Counted from the first letter of the stretch, positions 42,662 through 51,531 are shown. The stretch is 64,000 nucleotides of DNA from Bacillus sp. T33-2 (GCF_002860205.1 NZ_PGVB01000027.1:20215-84214), one strand, 5' to 3'. Numbers and translations: made by a program. The notes: a model not told the origin generated them from the sequence alone.

Positions 42662-43052
42662 CCCATTCATCCGTTTTTTGTTTGTCGGCCTTGTTAACAC
42701 CGCTGCCGGGCTGTCGATCACATTTTTTCTGTTGAATTTGATTGGCTGGCCATACTGGGTGTCAACGTTTATAGGGAACAGTATTGGAGCAATTGTAAGT
42801 TATTTTCTTAACCGGACTTTTACTTTTCATAGCTCCGTTGATGTCAAAAACGCAGGTCCAAGATTCATATCAGTCATCCTGCATTGCTACGTCGGTTCAT
42901 ATTATGCAAGTGCCTTCATTGCAAGCTGGCTTCAGCAGCAGCCGTTCATGGACGGGCTCATACTGCGGGATAACTTCGCTGTTCTGCTTGGAGCAGCTTT
43001 GTATACTGTGACCAATTATTTTGGGCAGAAACATTTTGTGTTCAGGAAATGA
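42615..43052 (+). CDS. GtrA family membrane protein
   Basis: 145 residues with four membrane segments and the GtrA pattern (RFLFVGLVNTAAGLSITFFL, then FIGNSIGAIVSYFLNRTFTF). GtrA proteins are believed to flip undecaprenyl-phosphate-sugar across the membrane. GAGGG precedes ATG 42615, inside the end of the glycosyltransferase gene, so the two are translationally coupled. Confidence 0.92.
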   Translation: MSHLALMLESFQKRTNPFIRFLFVGLVNTAAGLSITFFLLNLIGWPYWVSTFIGNSIGAIVSYFLNRTFTFHSSVDVKNAGPRFISVILHCYVGSYYASAFIASWLQQQPFMDGLILRDNFAVLLGAALYTVTNYFGQKHFVFRK

Positions 43053-43078
43053 CATTGTTCCAGGCAGCAATCGAAATT

Positions 43079-43142
43079 CTGTCCTTCATACCTTTATGAA
43101 GGACAGTTTCCTGAGCTGCAGTCCAAATTTTGTCCATTATAG
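43079..43142 (+). repeat. Single dispersed copy of the GGACA-type palindromic element
   Basis: CTGTCCTTCATA (43079-43090) and TATGAAGGACAG (43095-43106) are perfect inverted repeats with a 4-base loop, and ATTTTGTCCATTAT lies at 43129-43142. ATGAAGGACAGTTT and ATTTTGTCCAT match the arms of the arrays at 9.6 kb. The hairpin could also end gtrA transcription. Confidence 0.65.
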
Positions 43143-43175
43143 GCTTACCCATTACAACATTGTATAGCTTATGTA

Positions 43176-43922
43176 CTATGATTCAAGTTTTTTTCTCGCT
43201 GATGTATGAGAATTAATGTTTGCCCCCTTGCCTCTAAAGATTAGCCACACTATTAAACTAAGCGATATCAGCATACCTTCCAATGATAATATATACCACG
43301 GGTAGGGGCCTAAAACGTCCAGCAAGCTTGCACCTTTCGGTTTATGGCTTAAGTACATATAATTTCCGCCAACCAGTTTATTTATTAACATGATGATGGG
43401 CATAATCGCATTCAAAAATAAAAATAATTTTAGAACTGACCAGATGGTTGGCCGGTATCCCTTGACCCATGTAAAATATAAGGGTACCCAAATAATCATC
43501 AAATGTGAATAAAAGAAATGGAAAAATCTGAAATGAGGGAAATCAAAATTTAAAAACGGTGTCAAAAATGCCTGGGATGCACCGAGAAGGGCAGTAAACA
43601 ACAAAATTTCGTATATCATTTTGCTTCGCGTCAACAAAAGCAGGACTGTTAAGACAAGACTCAAGCTGCATAATTCTAAGGGAATGGCGTGGCTTACTTT
43701 CCAATTCCCATTCACATACATCCAGAAATGGTATGTCAATTCAATAACAATCAATGATAGGGCAATTCCTATTTCTGCTTTTCTCCATTGATTCTCAGCA
43801 AATTTGTCCCTATAAATGAAAACAGATACAGCACCGATAATTAATATAGCAAGTATGATAAAATGACTAACCGAAAACATATTAAAATCATATTCTTCAT
43901 AACTTCCGCCAAACCAGCCCAC
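43176..43922 (-). CDS. YwaF-like integral membrane protein (TIGR02206 family)
   Basis: 248 residues with six membrane segments. The pattern HAIPLELCSLSL, then HFFYSHLMIIWVPLY matches the YwaF family of Bacillus, of unknown function. GTG 43922 is the given start with GGTGAT close upstream; the internal ATG (MFSVSHF) is an alternative. No functional link to neighbours is evident. Confidence 0.85.
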   Translation of the reverse strand: MGWFGGSYEEYDFNMFSVSHFIILAILIIGAVSVFIYRDKFAENQWRKAEIGIALSLIVIELTYHFWMYVNGNWKVSHAIPLELCSLSLVLTVLLLLTRSKMIYEILLFTALLGASQAFLTPFLNFDFPHFRFFHFFYSHLMIIWVPLYFTWVKGYRPTIWSVLKLFLFLNAIMPIIMLINKLVGGNYMYLSHKPKGASLLDVLGPYPWYILSLEGMLISLSLIVWLIFRGKGANINSHTSARKKLES

Positions 43923-44177
43923 ATAATCACCGCGCTTTATTAATTATGTCATCATTTCCGCCTTCCTCACAAATCGGATTGGAAGCCAAGTGGCCAAACA
44001 CAAGGCAGGGATGCATTTTAAATTTATTCGCCATTTTACAAAAAACTCCTTTATATTTACAGCAAATCAGGTATTGTAAAATTAGGGATGTGTATGGAAA
44101 AAATACAAATTTTATGGAATGGGGGTTGAAGAAATGTTTAATTCAGACGGTTAAGACTCAGGCATACACTAGTACTT

Positions 44178-44459
44178 TTGATCATTTCTTTTGCTGTTTT
44201 TATCGCGATTGGCAGGTATAGAAAATTTTATGATCCAATGTCTGGAATTGCCTTTTGGGCAGGTTCCAATATCGGTTATGTTATTGTAAACGGTGTAAAG
44301 ATAATAACTTTCATAGCTCTATTGTTTCGCAGTCAGTTTACAGATTTTTATTCTGTTTCTTACATTGGTTTAGTCATCATGCTTATTGGGATTGCTTTTG
44401 GCTATATCTTCGTAAATAAAATCGTGAATGCAGGAGGTTCATATGAAAAAATTGAGTAA
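44178..44459 (+). CDS. Small integral membrane protein, 5' end uncertain
   Basis: At least 93 residues with three membrane segments (IISFAVFIAIG, IGYVIVNGVKIITFIALLF, YIGLVIMLIGIAFGYIFV). The TTG at 44178 has no ribosome site. A proper site (GGGGG) serves ATG 44134, which reads six codons then stops in another frame; one added base near TTTAATTC (44137-44144) would join it as a start of MF followed by RRLRLRHTLVLLIIS. So the gene is frameshifted or misread. The stop overlaps the next gene by 17 bases. Confidence 0.55.
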   Translation: MIISFAVFIAIGRYRKFYDPMSGIAFWAGSNIGYVIVNGVKIITFIALLFRSQFTDFYSVSYIGLVIMLIGIAFGYIFVNKIVNAGGSYEKIE

Positions 44460-45384
44460 ACAATATGTCGAAGAAATCCTGAGTTGGATGTACCGCAACG
44501 CAAGGCCAGTCGATTTGGCAAGATGGCAATTACATTTTGAAAACGGGTCAAAAGAAGCCGTGCTGGAATCATTATTAGCCTATCAAAATAAAGACGGTGG
44601 CTTTGGCCATGCCATTGAAGCAGATTCCATGAATCCCAATTCTTCTCCACTTCAGACATGGAAGGCCTGTGAAATCATGCTTGAAGCAGGATGCAGAGGA
44701 GATGAACCGATTGTAAAGGACACAATTACATACTTGCTAAATACAGAGCACTTAGAAGACGGATTATGGCTGGCCAGTATCCCTTCAAATAATGATTTCC
44801 CTCATGCACCGTGGTGGACATGGTATGAGAATGTTCAAAAAGACTGGGGTTATAATCCTACTGCTGCGCTTGCGAGTTATATGTTGTATTGGTCGGATGA
44901 AAATTCCCTTCCTTATGAAATGGCGCTCGAAATAGTTGAAAAAGCAGCGAAAGACTATATAAATGCACCGGTTGAAGGAAATAAACATCTTACGAGTTGC
45001 TATCAGCGCCTGTTGGAGCTTGTTTCCGAAAAAGGCTGCACGGTTGCCTTCGATACAGCCAATTTGAAAAGGAAAATCAGTGAGAATGTAGACCGGGCGA
45101 TTTCAAGGGATGTAGAACAATGGAAGACTTCCTATGTGCCGTTGCCAACTGACCTTATCGATTCTCCTGAAAGTTACCTTTATGCCGAACATAAAGATAT
45201 TACAGATATAGCTCTTGATTATTTGGTTGAATCTCGGAATGCCGACGGGGTATGGGATATAAGCTGGAGCTGGAATGACTACCCAAAGGAATTTACCATC
45301 GCTGAAAATTGGTGGAAGGGAGACCGCGTCATTGAAAAGATGCTGGTGCTGAAGTCGTTCAACAGGCTGGAGGCATTATCTTAA
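44443..45384 (+). CDS. Squalene cyclase/prenyltransferase-fold protein
   Basis: 313 residues from ATG 44443 right after AGGAGG. Two QW-like repeats are seen, LLAYQNKDGGFGHAIEAD (about 42-60) and LVESRNADGVWDISWSW (about 265-281), typical of the alpha/alpha barrel of terpenoid cyclases and prenyltransferases. The catalytic DXDD of cyclases is not apparent, so it may be a binding or non-catalytic member. A conserved Bacillus form of this kind exists with unknown role. Confidence 0.78.
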   Translation: MKKLSKQYVEEILSWMYRNARPVDLARWQLHFENGSKEAVLESLLAYQNKDGGFGHAIEADSMNPNSSPLQTWKACEIMLEAGCRGDEPIVKDTITYLLNTEHLEDGLWLASIPSNNDFPHAPWWTWYENVQKDWGYNPTAALASYMLYWSDENSLPYEMALEIVEKAAKDYINAPVEGNKHLTSCYQRLLELVSEKGCTVAFDTANLKRKISENVDRAISRDVEQWKTSYVPLPTDLIDSPESYLYAEHKDITDIALDYLVESRNADGVWDISWSWNDYPKEFTIAENWWKGDRVIEKMLVLKSFNRLEALS

Positions 45385-45688
45385 TCCTATTAGCATATAA
45401 AGAACGGAACCTAGCACTGAGGTTCCTGGGACTTTTTAAAACAGAAACAGGCTTGTCGAGTATGACTTCTTATGTCATTGTATTGATTTCGAACTGGCTG
45501 AAATTCTGACCAAACCATTGCGGTTGCCCCTTAATAATAAGGTTTATTTTTTCCTATTATACCAGATTTTCGCTACTATTAATTGTAGTGTTATGACGAA
45601 GAAGGGAGGGATTTGCTGTTTATTGTTTGCGCTGACATGAAAGGAATATTAACAGGTTTAATAAATGATAGAAACAGAGGTTACATAA
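45385..45688 (+). other. Intergenic region with terminator
   Basis: About 300 bases. GGAACCT / AGGTTCC with a 7-base loop at 45406-45426, followed by ACTTTTT, is the terminator of the upstream gene. The rest is AT-rich with no supported gene. AGAGG before 45689 is the ribosome site of the LysE gene. Confidence 0.6.
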
Positions 45689-46300
45689 ATGTTGAACGCA
45701 ATCATCCACGGAATTATACTCTCATTTGGGCTTATTTTGCCATTGGGGGTACAGAATGTTTTTGTATTTAATCAAGGAGCGACGCACAAACGGTTTGTCG
45801 GAGCGTTGCCTGTTGTTTTAACAGCGAGCATTTGTGATAGTCTGCTAATCTCGCTGGCGGTACTTGGAGTATCAGTCATTGTATTCGGAATTTTTTGGGT
45901 AAAGGCTGCTTTACTGGGAGTTGGAATATTATTTTTGCTGTACATGGGCTATGTGACTTGGAACAGCAAGCCGGATGCAAATCGCCAAAAAACAGAATCT
46001 TTTACACCGATGAAACAGGTCATGTTTGCCGCATCCGTGTCGCTTCTTAATCCACATGCGATTATGGACACAATCGGCGTTATAGGGACCAGTTCTTTAT
46101 CATACCAAGGCATGGAGAAATGGGCTTTTACCCTTTCCTGTATCATTGTGTCATGGATTTGGTTTACCGGCCTTGCTATTGCCGGGCATATAACAGGAAA
46201 AATTGACACAGCTGGAAAAGGATTGGCGGCTTTGAACAAAATCTCTGCATTAATCATGTGGGGAACAGCCCTATACCTGATTTCGACCTTAATTAAGTAA
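45689..46300 (+). CDS. LysE/ArgO family amino acid exporter
   Basis: 203 residues with six membrane segments. The N-terminal GIILSFGLILPLGVQNVFVF and the conserved SLLNPHAIMDTIG are hallmarks of LysE/ArgO exporters of basic amino acids. The usual LysG/ArgP regulator is not adjacent. Substrate is inferred from the family. Confidence 0.9.
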   Translation: MLNAIIHGIILSFGLILPLGVQNVFVFNQGATHKRFVGALPVVLTASICDSLLISLAVLGVSVIVFGIFWVKAALLGVGILFLLYMGYVTWNSKPDANRQKTESFTPMKQVMFAASVSLLNPHAIMDTIGVIGTSSLSYQGMEKWAFTLSCIIVSWIWFTGLAIAGHITGKIDTAGKGLAALNKISALIMWGTALYLISTLIK

Positions 46301-46495
46301 CCATCGCCGGGATGGATCTCAGGTTAGAAAATCGAAAGGAATGAGCTGATTGCCAATCACACATATGGAAAACCTCATGGGTGATGCATTTGATATTTCG
46401 GGAGCACTCATGAAAACAATGTGGCGATGCTGAAGGTATTTATCAAGAACGGCTGCAAGGTTAGAAGAAAGATTGCATCCTATTATTTTTATTAT

Positions 46496-46529
46496 TAAAA
46501 AAACAGCCTGGTGTAACAGCAACCAGGCT
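46496..46529 (-). terminator. Rho-independent terminator of the coat genes
   Basis: On the minus strand AGCCTGGT pairs with ACCAGGCT around a 9-base loop, then a run of seven T residues. Confidence 0.9.
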
Positions 46530-46536
46530 TATAATG

Positions 46537-46881
46537 CTAATATGGGAACTGTTCTGAATAATTGCTGAATTGCTTGTGGGCCTGATCAATCTTCTGCTGT
46601 TCCTCCGCTTCAACCTTGTACCAGCCATTTTTAAACATCAGGTTAAAAAAAGTGCGGCAGCTTTCATGTGTTTCCTGCAGGATCTGCAGCATATCAGTGT
46701 ATAGTTCTTTATGGCTCGCTTCCCGCACGGCTATATTTAGGCTGTCCGTCAAATATTTGCACGTACTGAGGGCGTCGTTAATATGATCGCGAACGTTCAT
46801 TTCAGGAGTTTTTACTTTCGGCAATTCCCCTGTCTGCGGGTTGGCGATTTGATTCTTATTCTGGGATTGCTGATTGGGCAT
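46537..46881 (-). CDS. Spore coat protein, CotF-like
   Basis: 114 residues. After a polar Gln/Asn-rich start, VRDHINDALSTCKYLTDSLNI and LYTDMLQILQETHESCRTFF form the CotF four-helix domain with ferritin-like helices. CotF proteins are part of the Bacillus spore coat. It is second of two cotF-type genes, 21 bases after the first, and both end at a shared terminator. This strongly supports a spore-forming host. Confidence 0.88.
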   Translation of the reverse strand: MPNQQSQNKNQIANPQTGELPKVKTPEMNVRDHINDALSTCKYLTDSLNIAVREASHKELYTDMLQILQETHESCRTFFNLMFKNGWYKVEAEEQQKIDQAHKQFSNYSEQFPY

Positions 46882-46902
46882 TCAAGCCACCTCCATTGAT
46901 CC

Positions 46903-47175
46903 TCAAGATTGGTTGGACTGTTGTCCGGAAAATTCGGCTAGTGCTTTATTGTTATCAACTTCCAGGTGCGTCAGTAATTTTTGGAAATGTTTTTGATGCA
47001 TTTTCCCGGCCTGGTCCATGGCGTCCCTGATCTCGGTATTATCCACTTGTCTGGACAGAAAATGAAATTTTTTAAAAGCAAGCAGTTCCCAGGACAGTGC
47101 ATCTTTTAGGTACAGTATGTCTTTTGTTGTAATGGCTCGCGGCGGCTCTGGAATTGGTCCTTGTGTATTATCCAT
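46903..47175 (-). CDS. Spore coat-associated protein, CotF-type partner
   Basis: 90 residues from ATG 47175 after AAAGGAG; a longer frame to 47202 includes the ribosome site. DILYLKDALSWELLAFKKFH and MDQAGKMHQKHFQKLLTHLE have the helix-helix layout and His pattern of small coat proteins beside CotF. It is probably expressed in the mother cell with the following gene. A perfect inverted repeat CTTCAGCCA / TGGCTGAAG (47249-47276) lies upstream. Confidence 0.78.
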   Translation of the reverse strand: MDNTQGPIPEPPRAITTKDILYLKDALSWELLAFKKFHFLSRQVDNTEIRDAMDQAGKMHQKHFQKLLTHLEVDNNKALAEFSGQQSNQS

Positions 47176-47348
47176 AAAAGAGCTCCTTTCATTTGGTATC
47201 ACTTTATAGAATGAACCATTTAGATGCCAGTTATGCCAGAAAACACATCTTCAGCCAAATTACCTAATGGCTGAAGTCCAATTTTATGAATAATCGTCGA
47301 ACGCAGAAAACATGGGAAGCACTCTATACGGATGTAAGAGGGGAGAAA

Positions 47349-47825
47349 ATGAGAATGCTTTATTTTTTTCAATATAACTGGATGGTTCGCGAAGAATGGT
47401 TTGAATGGTGCAAGAAACTATCTGCTGAAGAAGTTGCTAAGGAGCGGACAGGGGGAATGAATAGTATCCTTCATACACTGTTTCATATTGTTGATGTCGA
47501 ACAAAGCTGGACAGGAGATTTGACGGGACGGACTGAAATCTTTTATGAATACAAGGATTTTGGCAGTTTGGATCGAGTCATCGAATTTTCAAATATGTGC
47601 CGGGCAGAAACGGAAGAAATCGTTCGAAGCTGGACACCAGAAATAGACTTAAAGCTGGTAACAGGCATAAATTCTTCAGGTCAGCCTTTTGAATATAAAT
47701 TTGGGGAAATAATGAGGCATATGATTGCACACGAGATACACCACGTCGGGCAGCTTTCTGTCTGGGCGCGAGAAATTGGACTGGAACCTGTACATGCGAA
47801 CCTCATCGGAAAAGGGCTTTTTTAA
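47349..47825 (+). CDS. DinB-family protein
   Basis: 158 residues from ATG 47349 (AGAGGGGAG just upstream); the frame extends back to 47286 without a ribosome site. The metal-binding histidines of the DinB four-helix bundle are in HTLFHIVDVEQSW and HEIHHVGQLSVW. It is most like YjoA-type DinB proteins; relatives include thiol-dependent transferases, but the substrate is unknown. Confidence 0.85.
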   Translation: MRMLYFFQYNWMVREEWFEWCKKLSAEEVAKERTGGMNSILHTLFHIVDVEQSWTGDLTGRTEIFYEYKDFGSLDRVIEFSNMCRAETEEIVRSWTPEIDLKLVTGINSSGQPFEYKFGEIMRHMIAHEIHHVGQLSVWAREIGLEPVHANLIGKGLF

Positions 47826-47976
47826 ATGTATCAGGAAATTCGGGAGTTAGAAGGGAATTCCACATTAGTATAGAATTTACTGGTATGGTGTTTTGAAGCA
47901 TAAAAATCACTGCGCCGATTCCAAATACAATTGCACACAGAACTTTTCTTTTTACGAAAACATGGCAATGATGGTA

Positions 47977-47991
47977 GTACTATAATAGTAC
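47977..47991 (+). promoter_or_regulatory. Palindrome over a -10 box
   Basis: GTACTATAATAGTAC is a perfect inverted repeat around one base and contains TATAAT (47981-47986). A repressor bound there would block this promoter, which lies about 40 bases before the 79-residue gene. Confidence 0.45.
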
Positions 47992-48030
47992 GAAAGCTGC
48001 AAGCGCACTGAAGGAAAGAAGGCGGATTTT

Positions 48031-48270
48031 ATGGCCACCAAACGGCACCCATTATTGAATGGCTGGTATTTGATCGCTCATCCAACTTTTAAGGTGTACT
48101 CGAATAATAATTGCTATATTGTCCTGGACTGGGATGACGATGTTGTCATCAGATTTGCTGTTTTGGATCATGAAATTGAAGTTTTCGGGGGAAGTTGGAA
48201 TTTGAATTACAAAATAAACCTGGGATTCAAAACGATAAAAATTGTAAATGAGCCGGAAAAAGAGCATTAA
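48031..48270 (+). CDS. Hypothetical protein, 79 aa
   Basis: A 79-residue soluble protein starting MATKRHPLLNGWYLIAHPTF, rich in aromatic and beta-forming residues. AAGGCGG precedes ATG 48031. It looks like a small beta-barrel. No family recognised; the promoter is just upstream. Confidence 0.68.
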   Translation: MATKRHPLLNGWYLIAHPTFKVYSNNNCYIVLDWDDDVVIRFAVLDHEIEVFGGSWNLNYKINLGFKTIKIVNEPEKEH

Positions 48271-48328
48271 TATGTCGCACCTATGAAGAAGATATGCTCA
48301 GGATCCAGCAAAAAAAGGGGAGAATGCT

Positions 48329-48595
48329 ATGCAAATTGGCAATGAGATTTTCACCCTGGAAAATATCCATTGGGTCGGGCTTCTTTTTTTGCTACTTGTT
48401 CTAGGCTCCTGGTCAATCTTGCTTGCAGCCATTATAAAAAAATCGGCTGGGTTCATGCTTTTAAGTGCGTTGACGATCTTGCCGGTTGCACTTTATTTTT
48501 TGGTGGGTGCTGAAAATTGGTTTAGGCTCGTGATATTTATTCCGCTTGCTCAGATGATTTTTGCGATCGTTTTGCGGATCCGGCCAACCCGTTAA
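48329..48595 (+). CDS. Small hydrophobic membrane protein
   Basis: 88 residues with three membrane segments (WVGLLFLLLVLGSWSILL, SAGFMLLSALTILPVALYF, RLVIFIPLAQMIFAIVL). AAGGGGAG precedes ATG 48329. No family recognised. It lies 58 bases after the 79-residue gene and may share its transcript. Confidence 0.7.
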   Translation: MQIGNEIFTLENIHWVGLLFLLLVLGSWSILLAAIIKKSAGFMLLSALTILPVALYFLVGAENWFRLVIFIPLAQMIFAIVLRIRPTR

Positions 48596-48602
48596 AATAA
48601 TA

Positions 48603-48628
48603 AAAAAGCTGGATTGCTCCAGCTATTT
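48603..48628. terminator. Bidirectional terminator
   Basis: AGCTGG / CCAGCT stem with loop ATTGCT, with A-rich and T-rich flanks, between convergent genes. Confidence 0.82.
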
Positions 48629-48632
48629 GATT

Positions 48633-49292
48633 CTATACTTGGATAGTGCTCCTTGCCATTTCTTCTGCTGCCAGAACTGCTTTCTGTTTCGCTTTTGCAA
48701 CAATATCGGGAACCATTTTTGGAAATGCATCCAAACCTTCAGCAACAATGCTGTCCATGACCTCTATGCCGAGAAAACGAAGGGCGATTTTTAAATAACG
48801 GTCGCCTGATTCCATTTGTTCCATTGGGGTGTTCGTATAAACTCCTCCCCGGGTCTGGATGTGGATTGCTTTTTTATTTTTCAGAAGGCCTTTCGGTCCA
48901 GTAGCCGTATAGTTAAATGTTTTTCCAGATATAAACAGATTATCAAGGAAGTTCTTTAACACAGCAGGTGAGCTAAGGTTCCATAATGGCGACACAAAAA
49001 CAAAATAATCATGGCTGATAAATTCATCAGCTAAAGCATGCATTTTTTTCACTTTCACTTTTTCATGCTTTGGAAGTTCATCAATTTTGACTCCAAAGCC
49101 TCCCATTTTGCCGCGGGCTGAAATCAAATCCGCATCCATCCATGGCATATCAAGATTAAACAAATCCATATGAGTAATTTCAGTATCTGGCTGCTCCTTT
49201 ATAAACGTTTCCAGGAAAGCTTCTCCAATCTTCATTCCCTTTGAAACAGCAGGTCTCTTTGGATTCGCCGTAACGTAAAGTAGTTTCACCAT
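48633..49292 (-). CDS. FMN-dependent NADH-azoreductase (AzoR-like)
   Basis: 219 residues from ATG 49292. The flavodoxin-like start MVKLLYVTANPKRP, the YFVFVSPLWNLSSPAVLKNF loop and HIQTRGGVY match FMN-dependent azoreductases that reduce quinones and azo dyes with NADH. In Bacillus these are induced by thiol stress from quinones. A perfect 7-4-7 palindrome is 60 bases upstream and could be the repressor site. Confidence 0.88.
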   Translation of the reverse strand: MVKLLYVTANPKRPAVSKGMKIGEAFLETFIKEQPDTEITHMDLFNLDMPWMDADLISARGKMGGFGVKIDELPKHEKVKVKKMHALADEFISHDYFVFVSPLWNLSSPAVLKNFLDNLFISGKTFNYTATGPKGLLKNKKAIHIQTRGGVYTNTPMEQMESGDRYLKIALRFLGIEVMDSIVAEGLDAFPKMVPDIVAKAKQKAVLAAEEMARSTIQV

Positions 49293-49351
49293 AACCAACA
49301 TCCCCATCCTGAAATGTTATTTCTATTACTTCCATTATATTAGAAATCACT

Positions 49352-49369
49352 TTGTTCAATAATGAACAA
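49352..49369 (-). promoter_or_regulatory. Candidate operator of the azoreductase gene
   Basis: TTGTTCA ATAA TGAACAA is an exact inverted repeat, 60 bases before the azoreductase start codon. The position is right for a dimeric repressor of MarR or HxlR type, such as those that control azoreductases in B. subtilis, but the sequence differs from their published boxes as I know them. Confidence 0.5.
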
Positions 49370-49425
49370 TCTGTGAAGGATTTGAACGCAAATAGGGAAC
49401 AGCGGCAAACTGTTCCCTCGGCAAC

Positions 49426-51531
49426 CTAATTGTTTAGCTTTTCTTTAACTTTATCACTTAACTCACTTAAATCTTTCTGTCCTTGCTCCAGCACCTTCTT
49501 CCATTTTGGTGCTTCTTCTTTTAGTTTCTGCTCAACCTGGTCAGCCCGTTCTTTCAGTTCTTTCTCTATTTTTTTAGCCCGTTCCTTCAGTTCCTTATCA
49601 GTCTTTGCCAGTTTTTCATCATCGGCTGAGAGCCTGGCGTTGACGGATTTTACGCCGAATTCAGCAGGTTCAAGGTGGGGCAGTGATTGTTCCATGATTT
49701 CCCGGAAGATAGGGACAACATTTTGGGAACTGCTTCCTGCCAAATAATGCTGCCGGTCGGTCTTATCGTAACCAAGCCATACTGCACCCACAATATTTGG
49801 CGTATAACCAACGAACCACTGATCCTTCGTGCCTTCAATATCATTATATGGAAGCTGTGTCGATCCGGTTTTGCCTGCGATTTCCACACCAGGTATTTTT
49901 GTCGCTTTGCCGGTCCCAGTCTCTACAACATTCAGCAGCATCGATGTCATTTCTTCAGTCACCGCTCTTGATGTCACCCTGGTGGTTTTATGATCATGTT
50001 CCCCAATCACATTTCCCGTCGGCCCGACTATTTTCGTAATCAGGTGGGTCTCGCTTCGTTTCCCTCCATTAGGAAAGGCAGTATAGGCTTCAGCCAAATG
50101 AAGGGGGGATATTCCTTTATGCATCCCGCCTAGCGCAATCGCTAAATTTTCATCCTCTTTGTCCACTGGGATCCCGAATTTCTTCACCGAATCAAGCCCT
50201 TTGTTCAGGCCTATTTCTTTTAAAAGCCAGACCGCAGGAAGGTTGATGGAATGCTCCACCGCTTCATACATCGGTACCTCGCCCTGATATGTTTTAGAGA
50301 AATTTTGCGGGTGATAATTTCCAAACGACATCGGCTCATCTACCAGCATGGACTTGAAATTGTAGCCTTCTTCCAGAGCGGGTGTATAAACTGCCATAGG
50401 TTTCATCGTTGAGCCTGGCTGCGCTTTTAAGTGCGTTGCCCTGTTAAAACCGCGGAATACATGCTTCCCGCGCCCGCCAACAAGCCCCCGGACGCCGCCG
50501 GACTTCGGGTCTACAAGGACTGCGCCGCTCTGCACAAGCGTATCGCCTCTGCCACGCGGGAACAGGGAGTTTTGCTTGTACACTTTCTCGAGTCCGCTTT
50601 GCAGGTTCTGGTCCATTTCTGTATAGATTCGGTATCCCCTCGTTAATATTTCATCCTGTGTCAACCCATACTGATGGATGGCTTCATCCATTACCGCATC
50701 CACGTAGTAGGGGTATTTTCGGTCGACATAGCTGCCTCCGCCATCCCTTAGCTTAATATTTTCATTTTTTGCATCTTTATATTCTTCATCAGTAATCATG
50801 CCAAGTTCATTCATTTTGCCTAACACGACATTCCGGCGATTTATGGCCCTGTCATAATGATTATACGGGTCAAGCGCAGTCGGCGCCTGAAGAAGACCGG
50901 CAAGGAGGGCGGCTTCACTGATTGATATGTCCTGAATATTTTCATTAAAATACTTCCTGGATGCATTGCTGATTCCCCAGGCACCGCTGCCAAAATACAC
51001 CTGGTTCAAATACATTTGTAGAATTTCATCTTTTTTATACGCTTTTTCAATCTCTACCGCCAAAAATAATTCTTCGACTTTTCGTTTATATGTCTGCTCT
51101 GGTGAAAGAAGGGCGTTCTTGGTCAGCTGTTGCGTTATCGTGCTCCCGCCACCCGTGATCCTGCCGGCGAACAGGTTGCCAAAAAAGGCGCGCGCCATGC
51201 CTTTTATATCAAAGCCGTTGTGCTTATAAAAACGTTCATCCTCAATCGCGATAACTGCATTAGGGATGTGGTCGGGGAGCTCTTCAATTTTTACGCCCGC
51301 GGTGCGGTTCGTCGCAACCTGGGCTGCCTGATCCCCATCCTTGTCATAAATAAGGGTCGTCTGGCTGAGGCCTTCCTTCAAAGATTCAACATTGGCCCTG
51401 CTGGCGATAAACGCAAAGAACAGGATCGTCAATAAAATGACCGTCAACAAGATAAGCAATAATATTTGTGTAATATGTTTTTGTTTCCAGAATCGATTGA
51501 TTGCTTCCCAAATATGCTGCAAAATTTTCAT
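49426..51531 (-). CDS. Class A penicillin-binding protein (transglycosylase/transpeptidase)
   Basis: 701 residues. One membrane anchor (about 20-42) precedes a GT51 glycosyltransferase domain (AIEDERFYKHNGFD with the catalytic Glu, and GGGSTITQQLTKN) and a transpeptidase domain with serine in STMK, SIN in EHSIN and KTGS in GKTGSTQ. It polymerises and cross-links peptidoglycan. Size and pattern fit the PbpF/PbpG group. The C-terminal about 60 residues are a highly charged coiled coil with many Lys-Glu repeats. Confidence 0.93.
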   Translation of the reverse strand: MKILQHIWEAINRFWKQKHITQILLLILLTVILLTILFFAFIASRANVESLKEGLSQTTLIYDKDGDQAAQVATNRTAGVKIEELPDHIPNAVIAIEDERFYKHNGFDIKGMARAFFGNLFAGRITGGGSTITQQLTKNALLSPEQTYKRKVEELFLAVEIEKAYKKDEILQMYLNQVYFGSGAWGISNASRKYFNENIQDISISEAALLAGLLQAPTALDPYNHYDRAINRRNVVLGKMNELGMITDEEYKDAKNENIKLRDGGGSYVDRKYPYYVDAVMDEAIHQYGLTQDEILTRGYRIYTEMDQNLQSGLEKVYKQNSLFPRGRGDTLVQSGAVLVDPKSGGVRGLVGGRGKHVFRGFNRATHLKAQPGSTMKPMAVYTPALEEGYNFKSMLVDEPMSFGNYHPQNFSKTYQGEVPMYEAVEHSINLPAVWLLKEIGLNKGLDSVKKFGIPVDKEDENLAIALGGMHKGISPLHLAEAYTAFPNGGKRSETHLITKIVGPTGNVIGEHDHKTTRVTSRAVTEEMTSMLLNVVETGTGKATKIPGVEIAGKTGSTQLPYNDIEGTKDQWFVGYTPNIVGAVWLGYDKTDRQHYLAGSSSQNVVPIFREIMEQSLPHLEPAEFGVKSVNARLSADDEKLAKTDKELKERAKKIEKELKERADQVEQKLKEEAPKWKKVLEQGQKDLSELSDKVKEKLNN

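Noticed and set aside
43946..44221. 91-residue frame starting MSSFPPSSQIGLEAKW
   Set aside because: No ribosome site and no protein-like pattern; it overlaps the better membrane-protein frame.
47826..48000. Membrane-like frame on the minus strand (FVKRKVLCAIVFGIGAVIF)
   Set aside because: No start codon or ribosome site; it runs into the end of the DinB gene. Could be a relic, but support is too thin.
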